Position numbers and translations under genes: made by a program. A DNA stretch of 60,169 nucleotides from a bacterium (lineage in GTDB: Bacteria > Chlamydiota > Chlamydiia > Chlamydiales > SM23-39). The DNA is taken from the NCBI GenBank assembly GCA_021811265.1, contig JAJZPH010000006.1:1-60169 (forward strand), in the 5' to 3' direction. Below are positions 1-7,759 of the stretch, piece by piece; the first letter of the stretch is position 1; each line of letters opens with the position of its first letter. The notes below the pieces were generated by a model. The model was not told the DNA's origin and did not search any database. It saw only the letters and a list, made by a program, of their open reading frames with translations.

Positions 1-111
1 TCCGATCTAGCTGCTGTTGTTGCTGTCATCATAATCATCTCTTTCTTTTGTCAAAGGATGATAGTCAATTTGCAAGAAAAAGTCACGAAAAAAATTGGGG
101 ATTGTGAATTC
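1..111. other. Left-edge intergenic segment, possible gene start on the minus strand
   Basis: No complete gene is visible. On the minus strand, start codons at 38, 32 and 29 open a frame (M-I-M-M-T-A-T-T-A-A-R-S) that runs off the left edge, preceded by the purine stretch AAGAAAGAG. This could be the first residues of a gene downstream of the nucleotide transporter, but twelve codons are too few to support it. Confidence 0.2.
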
Positions 112-1689
112 TTAAGTTGTTTCTTCTGAGATGGATAGATTTTTTTGAAGCAGGGGGTCTTCTTTTTGCTCGGTTAGTTCTGAAAATTTACGGTCGAGGA
201 TTTTAATGGAAATAATCCATCCGGAAATGGTGACGATCATTAAAATAAAAATTAAAGGAGAACAGGCAATGGGGGTGGAGAAGAACATAAGTAGAATTTG
301 AAGGACAAGAGAACTGCCCGATTTTCCCAAACGAGAGCCAATGCCGTCGATGGCCGATTTTCCTTTCAACTTTGTTTCGTCAGACAGAGGAATAAAGGCC
401 ATTTCTTTCGTGCTATCGAAGACGGTATATTTGGCAGATCTGCTCATCACGTTTTGCAAAGAGCCGAAAAAGACGCAGAGCATCAAAGGAGATGCTCCTA
501 AAAAGGAGTAGATCAGCTGGCTGGCAAAATCAAAATGGCGCAGAAAGAGAAAGGTGAAAAACCCGATGCCCGTAAGGCCAATGATCACAGGAGTCGCAAG
601 AGCTGCCCAGCGCCAACCGAGGCGGCGAATGATATTTCCTGTAAGAAAATAGGAACCTAAAGTGGCCAACAGCCCTGTGTAAAAGGTAATTTTACTCATA
701 TTGGCCGTATATTTTCCTGGATCGCGATAGAGCTCGTTCATTTGTGATTTCCAAACCACTTCGGTTAAGTTGATGATTAGATTGTAGGCAAGAACAAGAA
801 TTGCAATGTGGATAAGGTAACTGGATTTGGCAATGTAGCGTATGGTTTCACGCAGAGACATTTTGGGTTTTTTGGGAGGAGAAAAGTTGGAGGTGGTGGA
901 TGAAGGAGCGTCTGTAAAAATGTGCTGGTTCATCCAGCGAAAGAGCAGGATGCAGAAAAGACCACACAGGATCACGATTCCCATAAAGAGGAAAAAGGTC
1001 TGATCCCAGGAGGTTTTTGCCCCAAAAAAAACTAAGAAATTTGGAATGGAGGTGGAGTTTTCCATGTGAGAGACGAGAGATTCTCCAAACTCGCCTGCGA
1101 TCATGCCAGACGCGTTGACTCCGATACCAAAAAGTGCATAGAAGCGTTTGGCTTCTGTGACGGAAGTGACTGCATTGGCAAAGCCCCAAAGAAGCACGGA
1201 CAGGATGATGTTGCTCCAGGATTCTGCCATCACGTAAAAAAGAGAGAACATCCAGTAGCGAATCAACGCAATGAGCCCTTTAAATCCCGAAGGAAGAACG
1301 CCTTGTAAAAAATCTGCCAAATGATCGCAATAGAGAGCTTCTCGGTAGGGATAGAGGAAAATGGTAAAGAGGAAAAAGAAGAGAAGAAAGAAACCCATGA
1401 CGGAATAAAATAACTTTTCGCGAGAAAAATGTCCTGCGAGCTTTGTAAACACATAGGTCATGAGAATGGCAGAGGGAAGGACTGCCCAGACTTTCAAAAA
1501 AGGAATGACCTCAGCGCCAGAATGGGGGGCTGTGATGATGAGCGGGTCTTTGAAAATGCGGAGAAGGTGGTAATTGATGGAAACGAGAAAAAAAAGAAAA
1601 AGCATAGGTACGAATTTGAATAGCTCGTACCGGTGAATGGGCCACAAAAACGACCGAATTCTACTGAATCCCGCGTCGTCGACGGCCAT
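112..1689 (-). CDS. ntt: Nucleotide (ATP/ADP-type) transporter of the NTT/TLC family
   Basis: This 525-residue inner-membrane protein belongs to the nucleotide transporter family, which lets chlamydiae and rickettsiae take ATP or other nucleotides from the host cell. About a dozen hydrophobic helices are separated by short charged loops. Family-typical stretches are visible: an N-terminal segment around 'LRIFKDPLIITAPHSGAE', then 'FLKVWAVLPSA', and 'VWKSQMNELYRDP' in the middle. Length matches the chlamydial family (about 510-530). The ATG has a strong AGGAGG Shine-Dalgarno six bases upstream, so the start is secure. The substrate (ATP/ADP exchange or another nucleotide) cannot be told from the sequence. 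It appears to be transcribed alone from a promoter about 50 bp upstream. The neighbours are a palindromic repeat and a sulfatase-fold gene, so context adds nothing about substrate. Confidence 0.93.
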   Translation of the reverse strand: MAVDDAGFSRIRSFLWPIHRYELFKFVPMLFLFFLVSINYHLLRIFKDPLIITAPHSGAEVIPFLKVWAVLPSAILMTYVFTKLAGHFSREKLFYSVMGFFLLFFFLFTIFLYPYREALYCDHLADFLQGVLPSGFKGLIALIRYWMFSLFYVMAESWSNIILSVLLWGFANAVTSVTEAKRFYALFGIGVNASGMIAGEFGESLVSHMENSTSIPNFLVFFGAKTSWDQTFFLFMGIVILCGLFCILLFRWMNQHIFTDAPSSTTSNFSPPKKPKMSLRETIRYIAKSSYLIHIAILVLAYNLIINLTEVVWKSQMNELYRDPGKYTANMSKITFYTGLLATLGSYFLTGNIIRRLGWRWAALATPVIIGLTGIGFFTFLFLRHFDFASQLIYSFLGASPLMLCVFFGSLQNVMSRSAKYTVFDSTKEMAFIPLSDETKLKGKSAIDGIGSRLGKSGSSLVLQILLMFFSTPIACSPLIFILMIVTISGWIISIKILDRKFSELTEQKEDPLLQKNLSISEETT

Positions 1690-1739
1690 ACCCCTCCTTT
1701 GTGCGCATGGAAATCAAAGCTCTTCCTCTTTGCATTTAT

Positions 1740-1767
1740 ATTATATGGAAAGCAATGATCTTGTCAT
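1740..1767 (-). promoter_or_regulatory. Putative sigma-70-type promoter of the nucleotide transporter
   Basis: On the minus strand, ATGACA (five of six bases of TTGACA) and a perfect TATAAT are separated by 16 bp, about 50 bp upstream of the transporter start. Assigned by eye. Confidence 0.5.
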
Positions 1768-1808
1768 TGAAAAAAACAATTTTTCTACTTTCAATAAAAG
1801 CTTTGATG

Positions 1809-1896
1809 TATACACAAAGAACTTGGAAAATCGGCTTCTGGAGCACGCCAAAAACTCGGGGTTGAAAGATCGCATTTTCCAAGTTCTTTGTGTATA
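1809..1896. repeat. Palindromic intergenic repeat, copy 1 (88 bp)
   Basis: Perfect 23-bp arms (TATACACAAAGAACTTGGAAAAT and its complement) flank a central segment containing the shared loop sequence GGAGCACGCCAAAAACTCGG. Other members lie at 4026, 4241, 5684 (half copy), 9657, 12423, 34701 (degenerate) and 60110 (cut by the window edge). This copy sits between the divergent side of the transporter and the 3' end of the first sulfatase gene. Confidence 0.9.
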
Positions 1897-1964
1897 GACA
1901 ATCTCTTATGCCGAAATTGTTTTTTTACATAAGGAAAAATTGGTTTGGGAATAATTTAAAAAAT

Positions 1965-3809
1965 TTATTTTTTTTGCAATAAAGGGTCGAATGCGTTGGA
2001 AAAATAACTGGAGACTTCTTGAAAGGCCGGACTGCTTGTTTCGATCTCTTGATCTTCTAAATTTTTTACTGAGATGATTTCAAATTGCCGCGCTTGGAAG
2101 ATTTTTTTTTGTAGTTTTCCAATCAGACGTCCTTTGGCGTTGAGCAGAGAAAGGAAATAGGGAGCCTCTCCTCCATTTTGGTGGACGGTGAGGATGTAGG
2201 GCCAGGGGTGTGGGGCAAAAAGAGAAACTCCGTCAAAAAAGGAAGAAAAGGAGAGGTCCTGCGTAAGGAAGTGGAGCAGAGTTGGAAAGATGTCGATGTG
2301 CGATGTCATCTCTGTTTGGACTTTCAAATGGTGATGAGGAAAGTGATAAAAAATGGGAATGCGCGTTTGGGGATTATTGAGATGAGTCCCATGAAAAAGA
2401 GCCTCTTCTTCAAAAAACTCCTCTCCATGATCTGCTGTAAAGACAATGATCGATGAGTTGTAGAGATTTTTTTCTTTGAGATGCTCTAAAAAAGATCCAA
2501 AGAGAGAGTCGACGTAGCTGAGGGCATTGTAGTAGCGGTTTTTGACTGCTAGAAGAGAGGATCTGCTTTGAACCAAAAAAAGGTAAGGAATGGTTGCGGC
2601 CATTGGTGCAAAGCGTGTGGGGAAATTTTTAGGGCAGCTGTATTCTGAATGGGTAGAATCTAAAAAAATGATAAAGCAGTTTCCTTCTCTATTCTCTTCG
2701 AGAGAGATGGCATTTTTCAAAAGAGATACAGCAGTTCTATCGCGCTCACAGACCTCTATGCTTTGTTCGATGGCGCAATAGTGGTCGGCCAGTTCATGTC
2801 CTTTTCCAAAAATGGATGTGTCCATGAGAAAATATTCGAGTTCCGCAGAAGAAAAGAGGTGAATTTTGTACCCCAGCTGCTTTAACAGAGCAAGGGGCAG
2901 GCTTCCGTTTTGCTCTCTATATTCTCTCCAGTAGAAGGGAAAGATGGAATGAAAAATCGAAAACCAGGAGATCGGAGAGAAATTCGCAGAAGAGTAGGTC
3001 AGAGGAAGGGCGAGATTCTCTTTTTGAAAGGAAAAAAGGGATGGCGCTGTCTTTGCATCGATGGCATCTTTGCGCAAAGACTCCACAATGAAAAGGTAGA
3101 TGTTGGGAAGAGGAGTTGTTTGTTTTTTATAGTGGGGAAGTAATTTGTGGCATTCGATGGGTTTGAGAGATGAGGAAAAAGAGATTGAGGCGAGAGGATG
3201 TGGAGAAAAAAGATTTGTGCCCCAAGGTAGTCGATGTTGATAGCGATTGTGAAAAGAGGGCAAGAGCGTTGCTGTGATTGCAAGGTCGAAAAAGAGAAGA
3301 AATGAGAAAAAAACTCCCGCAAGTTTGCACACGAGAGAAAAAGAAAGATGGAAAGGTCTTTTTTGCGTAAATCTTTTGGTGAATCTCTCGACCCAAAGAG
3401 CAATAAAAGGCAAAGAGAAAAGAGCTGTTGCAATGAGTAGAAGAATGGGGGTGTTGATATTGGCGGCGCGAAGAGAGAGGAACAGTTTTCCTACCCCCTG
3501 ACCCAAAAAAATGTTGATGCCATGTGAAAGAGGCGCATCCATCAGGGAAAGAAGAAAAAAATCGACGATATAGACCAAAGGCAGAAAGAAGAGCAGAACT
3601 ACCCAGGCCTTGTAGAAAAAAGAGCATTTCTTCTCGATCCAGAAGGTTATTGTGATCAAGACAAGGACGCTGATCATTGTTTGACAAAGGGATTCTCCAA
3701 GAAAGAAAAAACCTCCTTTCGAAAACGGAAGAGAAAAAATTTGAAGAAAAAAGAGCAGAAAAAAAAGAAAACCAAAATAGAGATAGTTAAAAGAAAATTT
3801 TGTCGACAT
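1965..3809 (-). CDS. Membrane-anchored sulfatase/phosphoethanolamine-transferase-fold protein, paralog 1
   Basis: The 614-residue protein has about five N-terminal membrane helices (within residues 8-180) followed by an alkaline-phosphatase/sulfatase-fold domain outside the inner membrane. The domain starts at 'NIYLFIVESLRKDAID' near residue 236, has a Ser/Thr-containing 'SSANFSPISWFS' near 273 where the nucleophile is expected, and the metal-binding 'TADHGEEFF' near 460. This layout matches EptA-, LtaS- and YejM/PbgA-like envelope enzymes; which phospho- or sulfo-group it handles is unknown. A longer frame starts at 3974, but its first 55 codons look non-coding, while ATG 3809 begins directly with a membrane helix. 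No clear Shine-Dalgarno is seen. It is paralogous to the gene at 7734-9623: both share 'VDFFL', 'AANI' and an LPW-G/K-T motif. Confidence 0.8.
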   Translation of the reverse strand: MSTKFSFNYLYFGFLFFLLFFLQIFSLPFSKGGFFFLGESLCQTMISVLVLITITFWIEKKCSFFYKAWVVLLFFLPLVYIVDFFLLSLMDAPLSHGINIFLGQGVGKLFLSLRAANINTPILLLIATALFSLPFIALWVERFTKRFTQKRPFHLSFSLVCKLAGVFFSFLLFFDLAITATLLPSFHNRYQHRLPWGTNLFSPHPLASISFSSSLKPIECHKLLPHYKKQTTPLPNIYLFIVESLRKDAIDAKTAPSLFSFQKENLALPLTYSSANFSPISWFSIFHSIFPFYWREYREQNGSLPLALLKQLGYKIHLFSSAELEYFLMDTSIFGKGHELADHYCAIEQSIEVCERDRTAVSLLKNAISLEENREGNCFIIFLDSTHSEYSCPKNFPTRFAPMAATIPYLFLVQSRSSLLAVKNRYYNALSYVDSLFGSFLEHLKEKNLYNSSIIVFTADHGEEFFEEEALFHGTHLNNPQTRIPIFYHFPHHHLKVQTEMTSHIDIFPTLLHFLTQDLSFSSFFDGVSLFAPHPWPYILTVHQNGGEAPYFLSLLNAKGRLIGKLQKKIFQARQFEIISVKNLEDQEIETSSPAFQEVSSYFSNAFDPLLQKK

Positions 3810-4338
3810 GTTGGAGAGTGTAGCATTTTTCTTGTTTTTCTCAAGATTTGCAACTATCCTCTTTGTCGGATAGGTTTTTTCTTCGATTTGATAAGGTTTA
3901 GGGCCGGAGCGTGTAGAAATGAACAGGTATCGCAGGATTTTATGGCAGTTGCTTGCAATCTCTTTTGGAGGCAATAAACTGCAGCATTTGTGTTTGGTTA
4001 TTCATCTGTTGAAACATCGATGGTCTATGCACAAAGAACTTGGAAAATCGTTTTTTGAAGATACGCGAAAATCCTCGCGGTTGGAAGATCGTAAACTACC
4101 CAATATTAATGAAATATGGGATAGTTTACGATCTTCCCTCCCCGAGCTTTTGGCATGCTTCAGAAACCGATTTTCCAAGTTCTTTGTGTGTAGACGATTG
4201 CACTATGTTTTTCTTTCCCTTTTGATCGTTCCTTCTTTTTTATGCCCAAAGAACTTGGAAAATCGGTTTCTGAAGCACGCCAAAAACTCGGAGTTAAAAG
4301 ATTTTTTCGTAGCTTCAAAAACCGATTTCCCAAGTTCG
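3810..4338. other. Gene-free stretch holding two palindromic repeats upstream of trxB
   Basis: Between the sulfatase start and the recognisable thioredoxin reductase domain no gene is convincing. The first part is ordinary A+T-rich sequence. The rest is mainly two palindromic repeats at 4026-4192 and 4241-4347. A frame open from 3919 runs through all of this into trxB without a stop, but its translation is mostly translated repeat. Confidence 0.6.
4026..4192. repeat. Palindromic repeat, copy 2, long nested form (167 bp)
   Basis: The outer arms are the family arms (TATGCACAAAGAACTTGG and its near complement). Between them sits a second palindrome, about 4084-4137, with arms GAAGATCGTAAACTACCC and GGGATAGTTTACGATCTTC. 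The whole could fold as one long hairpin. Confidence 0.88.
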
Positions 4339-4347
4339 TTGGGAATA
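4241..4347. repeat. Palindromic repeat, copy 3 (107 bp), diverged
   Basis: Arms TATGCCCAAAGAACTTGG and CCAAGTTCGTTGGGAATA are still mostly complementary, and the loop keeps GCACGCCAAAAACTCGG. The right end overlaps the likely trxB start codon. Confidence 0.8.
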
Positions 4348-5682
4348 CATGCCGAGAGTGAAATTCTTCCTGTATTGATTTTAGGCGGAGGCATGGGAGG
4401 GCTTACTTCTGCCCTATATTTGGGAAGAGGAGGGATCGAAGCTACGGTCATTGAGGGCAAGAGCGCGGGAGGTGCTCTTACCAGTGCGCATTTGGTGGAG
4501 AACTGGCCCGGAGAAAAGAGCATTTCAGGTAGTGCTCTTATAGAAAAAATAAGAGAGCAAGCTGCAAGCTATGGCGCGCGCTTCTTGACGGAAGAGGTGG
4601 TAGAGGTCGATGTGTCCAAAGCTCCCTTTAAAGTGGTGACGAAAGGAGTTTTGGATCAAAAAACGCACGAGAGAAAAGCTTTTTCTTTGATCATCGCCAT
4701 GGGGTCGACTCCCAAAATGCTTTCCATTCCCGGCGAAAGAGAGTATGGGGGAAAAGGGGTCTCTTTTTGTGCAGCATGCGATGGAGCTTTTTATCGAGGA
4801 AAAAAGGTGGTTGTGATTGGAAGCGGCGACGTAGCAATTGGAGATGCGGAGTATCTTTCTCATTTGTGTGAAAAAGTCACTTGCATTGTAAGGAAAGGCT
4901 CTTTGAGGGCAAAAGAGATCAAGCGAAAAGAGGCTCTTGCCAAGAAAAAAAATGTAGAGGTCTATTTTAATACTCAAGTTGTATCCATCGAGGGCAATGG
5001 CCAAAACGTGACCCATATTGTGGTGCAAAATGCTGAAGGGAAAAAAACAAAGCTGGTCACAAATGGCGTTTTTATTGCGATTGGGCACACTCCTAACACA
5101 GAACTTTTTCAAGGGAAGTTAGATCTTAGTGAAGAGGGATATATCCTTCTCAAACATGGGCAAGAAACTTCCCATCCTGGTGTTTTTGCCGTTGGAGAAA
5201 TCGCCGACCCACAGTTTCAGCAAGCAATTACCGCAGCAGCAGAGGGAGCAAGAGCTGCTCTGCAAGCAGAAGCATATTGCTCTTCTGCTCTTTCGGCATC
5301 TTCTGCAAAGGTGCAACTGGCTGAAAAAAAGAGCTCCTATCAGATGGTGGAGATTACATCCACAGAGCAGTTTCGCAAAGAACTCAAAGAGTTTCCCGGA
5401 TACGTTCTTGTGGATTTTTATGCTACCTGGTGTGCGCCCTGCCAGCGTCTTTCCTTTCTTCTCGATCAAAAAATCAAAAACTCCCAAGAAAAAATTAAGG
5501 TGCTGAAAGTCAATGTTGAGCAGCATCTGTTTCTTGCAGAGAAGTATGATGTCCGGCAAATGCCTACACTTCTTATTTTTGATCCCGATAAAAACCTTGT
5601 GGAAAGAAAAACAGGCCTTTTTGAAATTTTAGACAGCCTCTCCTTTCTGGAAAAAGAAGGAGGCAGTCAAAAGGTTAAATAA
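4339..5682 (+). CDS. trxB: Thioredoxin reductase fused to thioredoxin
   Basis: One protein joins both halves of the thioredoxin system: NADPH to FAD to a redox dithiol, then to the thioredoxin that reduces cytoplasmic proteins. The reductase half shows the FAD-binding 'LGGGMGGLTSALYLG', the redox pair in 'CAACDG' (usual form CATCDG) and the NADPH-binding 'VIGSGDVA'. From about residue 333 a thioredoxin domain follows with 'WCAPC' (usual form WCGPC) and the cis-proline 'MPTLLIF'. Such fusions are known from a few bacteria, for example Mycobacterium leprae; Chlamydiaceae have separate genes. The start is uncertain: no ATG lies close to the FAD motif, so TTG at 4339 is chosen. The frame is open back to ATG 3919, but that part is translated repeat. 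A half copy of the repeat follows the stop codon. Confidence 0.88.
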   Translation: MGIHAESEILPVLILGGGMGGLTSALYLGRGGIEATVIEGKSAGGALTSAHLVENWPGEKSISGSALIEKIREQAASYGARFLTEEVVEVDVSKAPFKVVTKGVLDQKTHERKAFSLIIAMGSTPKMLSIPGEREYGGKGVSFCAACDGAFYRGKKVVVIGSGDVAIGDAEYLSHLCEKVTCIVRKGSLRAKEIKRKEALAKKKNVEVYFNTQVVSIEGNGQNVTHIVVQNAEGKKTKLVTNGVFIAIGHTPNTELFQGKLDLSEEGYILLKHGQETSHPGVFAVGEIADPQFQQAITAAAEGARAALQAEAYCSSALSASSAKVQLAEKKSSYQMVEITSTEQFRKELKEFPGYVLVDFYATWCAPCQRLSFLLDQKIKNSQEKIKVLKVNVEQHLFLAEKYDVRQMPTLLIFDPDKNLVERKTGLFEILDSLSFLEKEGGSQKVK

Positions 5683-5683
5683 A

Positions 5684-5702
5684 TCCAAGTTCTTTGTGTA
5701 TA
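5684..5702. repeat. Half copy of the palindromic repeat
   Basis: The right arm TCCAAGTTCTTTGTGTATA stands alone just after the trxB stop. A degenerate echo of the loop (CCAAAACTCGCGTTAAAGC) follows near 5751, suggesting a decayed full copy. Confidence 0.7.
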
Positions 5703-5780
5703 AATCATCTGAAATATCTGCCTTTTTCATAGAGCGGCATATCCAAAACTCGCGTTAAAGCAATGATTTGTTTTTAGAAG

Positions 5781-6347
5781 TTACAAGTTTGCCTCATGTT
5801 GCAGCCAGAACTTTGTGGGATGAGATTTGCGAGATATGAGAGATGAATAGAATTCTTCACTTGCTGAAGTTGAGATTGTGATTTTACCAGCGTGTGGAAA
5901 AAAATGGAGAATCTCGTAGAACTTGGATGTAATTATTGAATCGTTAGTGTCGCATTCGCGGGTTGGCAAGCGTGGAAAAGCGTGAAAAATTCTTATTTGC
6001 GTAGGGCCGTCTACTTGCAAGAGCAGCTTTTCATCGTTTTCGATAAAGGCTGGAGCCTTTTGGCCGAAAAGAAGATTGAGAAGACAAATCACAAAACGCC
6101 CAAGGCAATCTGGGGTCCATTGATTCCCATAGAAAAAAGGATCTGGAGTGGTTATGAGCTTTCGGAAGACCAAAGTGGGTTTTTCATCCTCCGATGAAAG
6201 AAGCGGTGTGGATTCTGAGGAAGATTTCTGTGCAGCTTTCTGAGCTTCTTGATTTTTAAAATAGCAGAACACTCCAAGAGGATTATCGAGAGAGTGATTG
6301 GGAGGGTAACAATAAAAACATTTAATTGCGCAAGAGTCTGTTGTCAT
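5781..6347 (-). CDS. Hypothetical protein of 188 residues
   Basis: I do not recognise a family. The start ATG at 6347 has an AAAGGA Shine-Dalgarno, supporting a real gene. The N-terminus is cysteine-rich (C-F-Y-C-Y within the first 15 residues), then comes a Ser/Glu-rich stretch ('KSSSESTPLLSSEDE'), then a mixed alpha/beta-looking C-terminal half with no transmembrane helix. It stands alone between trxB and the MITE-like element. It could be a lineage-specific cytoplasmic or secreted protein; no function is claimed. Confidence 0.6.
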   Translation of the reverse strand: MTTDSCAIKCFYCYPPNHSLDNPLGVFCYFKNQEAQKAAQKSSSESTPLLSSEDEKPTLVFRKLITTPDPFFYGNQWTPDCLGRFVICLLNLLFGQKAPAFIENDEKLLLQVDGPTQIRIFHAFPRLPTRECDTNDSIITSKFYEILHFFPHAGKITISTSASEEFYSSLISRKSHPTKFWLQHEANL

Positions 6348-6440
6348 GTAAAATTCCTTTATTTATTTTTTTATATATATTTATAATGCTTAGATAAATA
6401 ACAGACACCATAAAGAATTAGTTCTTTTTTTAGAAGAAAA

Positions 6441-6671
6441 AATGTAGATGTTCACCCAATGCTGTCAACTTAAGAATTCGAGAGCTGTGCTTTCGATCTT
6501 TCCCCGAAAAGCTCGCTCTACGGGTATGCCTGTAGAGCGAGCTTTTTTGGAAACCAGTATTAGGTTTCCAAAGGACTTGAAGTCCTTTGGTGGGGTTTTA
6601 AGGGGCAAAGCCCCTTAAATTGACAGCATTGGATGTTCACCTCCTTTGTCGGGAGGTGAACATCTACATTT
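6441..6671. repeat. Long hairpin split by the MITE-like insertion
   Basis: AATGTAGATGTTCACC at 6441-6456 is complementary to GGTGAACATCTACATT at 6656-6671. Removing the inserted element and one target copy restores a hairpin ending in ACCTCC-TTTGTC-GGGAGGT. It may once have been a terminator or another dispersed palindrome. Confidence 0.75.
6456..6632. mobile_element. MITE-like insertion of 177 bp with target duplication
   Basis: Terminal inverted repeats CCAATGCTGTCAACTTAAG and its complement match at 18 of 19 positions. The element is flanked on both sides by ATGTTCAC (6448-6455 and 6633-6640), an 8-bp target duplication. It encodes nothing and contains several successive hairpins, the longest being AAGCTCGCTCTAC/GTAGAGCGAGCTT (about 6510-6547) and the last AAGGGGCAAAGCCCCTT. 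A helper transposase is not in the window. Confidence 0.88.
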
Positions 6672-6755
6672 TCGAAGTTGTTTTTTATTTCTCGTGTAAA
6701 ATGCGTGTTTGCTTCTATAATAATTGAATTAAAAAACTGAAGAAAGAGGCTAAAG

Positions 6756-7697
6756 ATGTTAAGAGGAGTAGTAAGTTCTGCAGAAGGTTCGGATAAAAGC
6801 CGTGCAATAGGTACAGGGGCAACAAATGTGAGTGTAACCAGTAGAATTGTAGGGATTTTCGGAGTAACCATTGCATCTTATGTCGGCGTTTTTTATCTTT
6901 TACCGCGCGCTCTTTCTTACCTTTCTTCTTCCTCTCTTTTTTCGCAAAAGGCTGTTGTTGGTTTTGCGGGAGTTTTATCTATTTTTTGTAGTGGAAAATT
7001 TATCTACGACCCTTCGGTAGTAAATTTTTTAAGCGTTGCTCTTGCTACTACTGTTTGTGTCGGATCTTTCTTTGTACACCCGATTCCTATTTGTATTTTG
7101 AGCTGTTTGATGATTGCTTTTGAAGAATTACAAGATTTTTCCTCTGAAGAGAAAGGAATACCAAGACGTCTTATTAGTGTTTTTAAAACGCTACTTGCTA
7201 TTGGCGTTCTTTGTTTTAATTCAGTAGAGGTTTTTGCTTTGTTTTCTTTGATGTTGGGCTTGGACGTTCTTGTCGGAAGCAAGAAAAAAGGTGAAAAAAC
7301 AACTTCAATAGAAGGGCGGCTTGGTATCGAAGGGTTAATATTTTTGGCCATGCTGTTTTTTTATTTCGGCAGTAGTTCTTCTTCCGGTGCGCAACCACGC
7401 GAGTGGTTGCAACGGTTGATGAATAAATTGCACGTTTCGGATTTGTCTCAATATGCATGGTTCCAACAGATGCAGAACTTTTTTAAAGCCAACTTACCTT
7501 TGATGAATAAATTGCATGTTTCGGATTTGTCTCAGTATGCATGGTTCCAACAGATGCAGAACTTTTTTAAAGTCAACTTGCCTTCCTTCCAGATCGACGA
7601 GTGGATGCCATTGTTGCAAAGCTTTTTTAATGGTAACCTATCTTCTCTACATCCAAGTGAGTGGATTGGGCAATTAAAAACCCTTTTGCATGTATAG
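6756..7697 (+). CDS. Membrane protein with C-terminal tryptophan-centred repeats
   Basis: The 313-residue protein is not a family I know. The first 210 residues hold about six hydrophobic helices. The last 95 residues consist of about five units of roughly 20 residues, each with a central Trp and hydrophobic residues at regular spacing: 'AQPREWLQRLMNKLHVS', 'DLSQYAWFQQMQNFFKANLP' (twice), 'SFQIDEWMPLLQSFFNGNLS' and 'SLHPSEWIGQLKTLLHV'. Such amphipathic helices could bind a partner or a membrane surface; that is inference. The ATG follows an AAAGAGG Shine-Dalgarno. Upstream TATAAT at 6716 may be its -10 box. It lies alone between the MITE-like element and a convergent sulfatase gene. Confidence 0.72.
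   Translation: MLRGVVSSAEGSDKSRAIGTGATNVSVTSRIVGIFGVTIASYVGVFYLLPRALSYLSSSSLFSQKAVVGFAGVLSIFCSGKFIYDPSVVNFLSVALATTVCVGSFFVHPIPICILSCLMIAFEELQDFSSEEKGIPRRLISVFKTLLAIGVLCFNSVEVFALFSLMLGLDVLVGSKKKGEKTTSIEGRLGIEGLIFLAMLFFYFGSSSSSGAQPREWLQRLMNKLHVSDLSQYAWFQQMQNFFKANLPLMNKLHVSDLSQYAWFQQMQNFFKVNLPSFQIDEWMPLLQSFFNGNLSSLHPSEWIGQLKTLLHV
7416..7583 (+). repeat. Tandem 84-bp duplication inside the membrane-protein gene
   Basis: Two adjacent 84-bp units (7416-7499 and 7500-7583) differ at four bases. They encode two near-identical 28-residue blocks beginning M-N-K-L-H-V, so the duplication is in frame and recent. Confidence 0.93.
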
Positions 7698-7712
7698 TAT
7701 ATGCTCTCAAAG

Positions 7713-7759
7713 TCCCTCGCTTTGTAGATCCTCTTAGAGGACAGAGGGAAAAATTTTTT
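7713..7759 (+). terminator. Possible terminator after the Trp-repeat gene
   Basis: TCCCTC and GAGGGA flank a smaller hairpin (TCCTCTTAGAGGA) and are followed by AAAAATTTTTT. It overlaps the 3' end of the convergent sulfatase gene. Confidence 0.4.

Noticed and set aside
1637-1897. Plus-strand frame of 86 codons over the transporter promoter and repeat copy 1
   Set aside because: Composed of antisense transporter sequence and repeat; no start signals.
3127-3687. Minus-strand frame of 186 codons inside the first sulfatase gene
   Set aside because: It is an alternative frame of a coding region, Ser/Phe-rich and without motifs; the main frame carries the sulfatase signature.
7416-7583. Possible CRISPR or direct-repeat array
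   Set aside because: Only two adjacent 84-bp units without spacers, in frame within a gene: a coding duplication.
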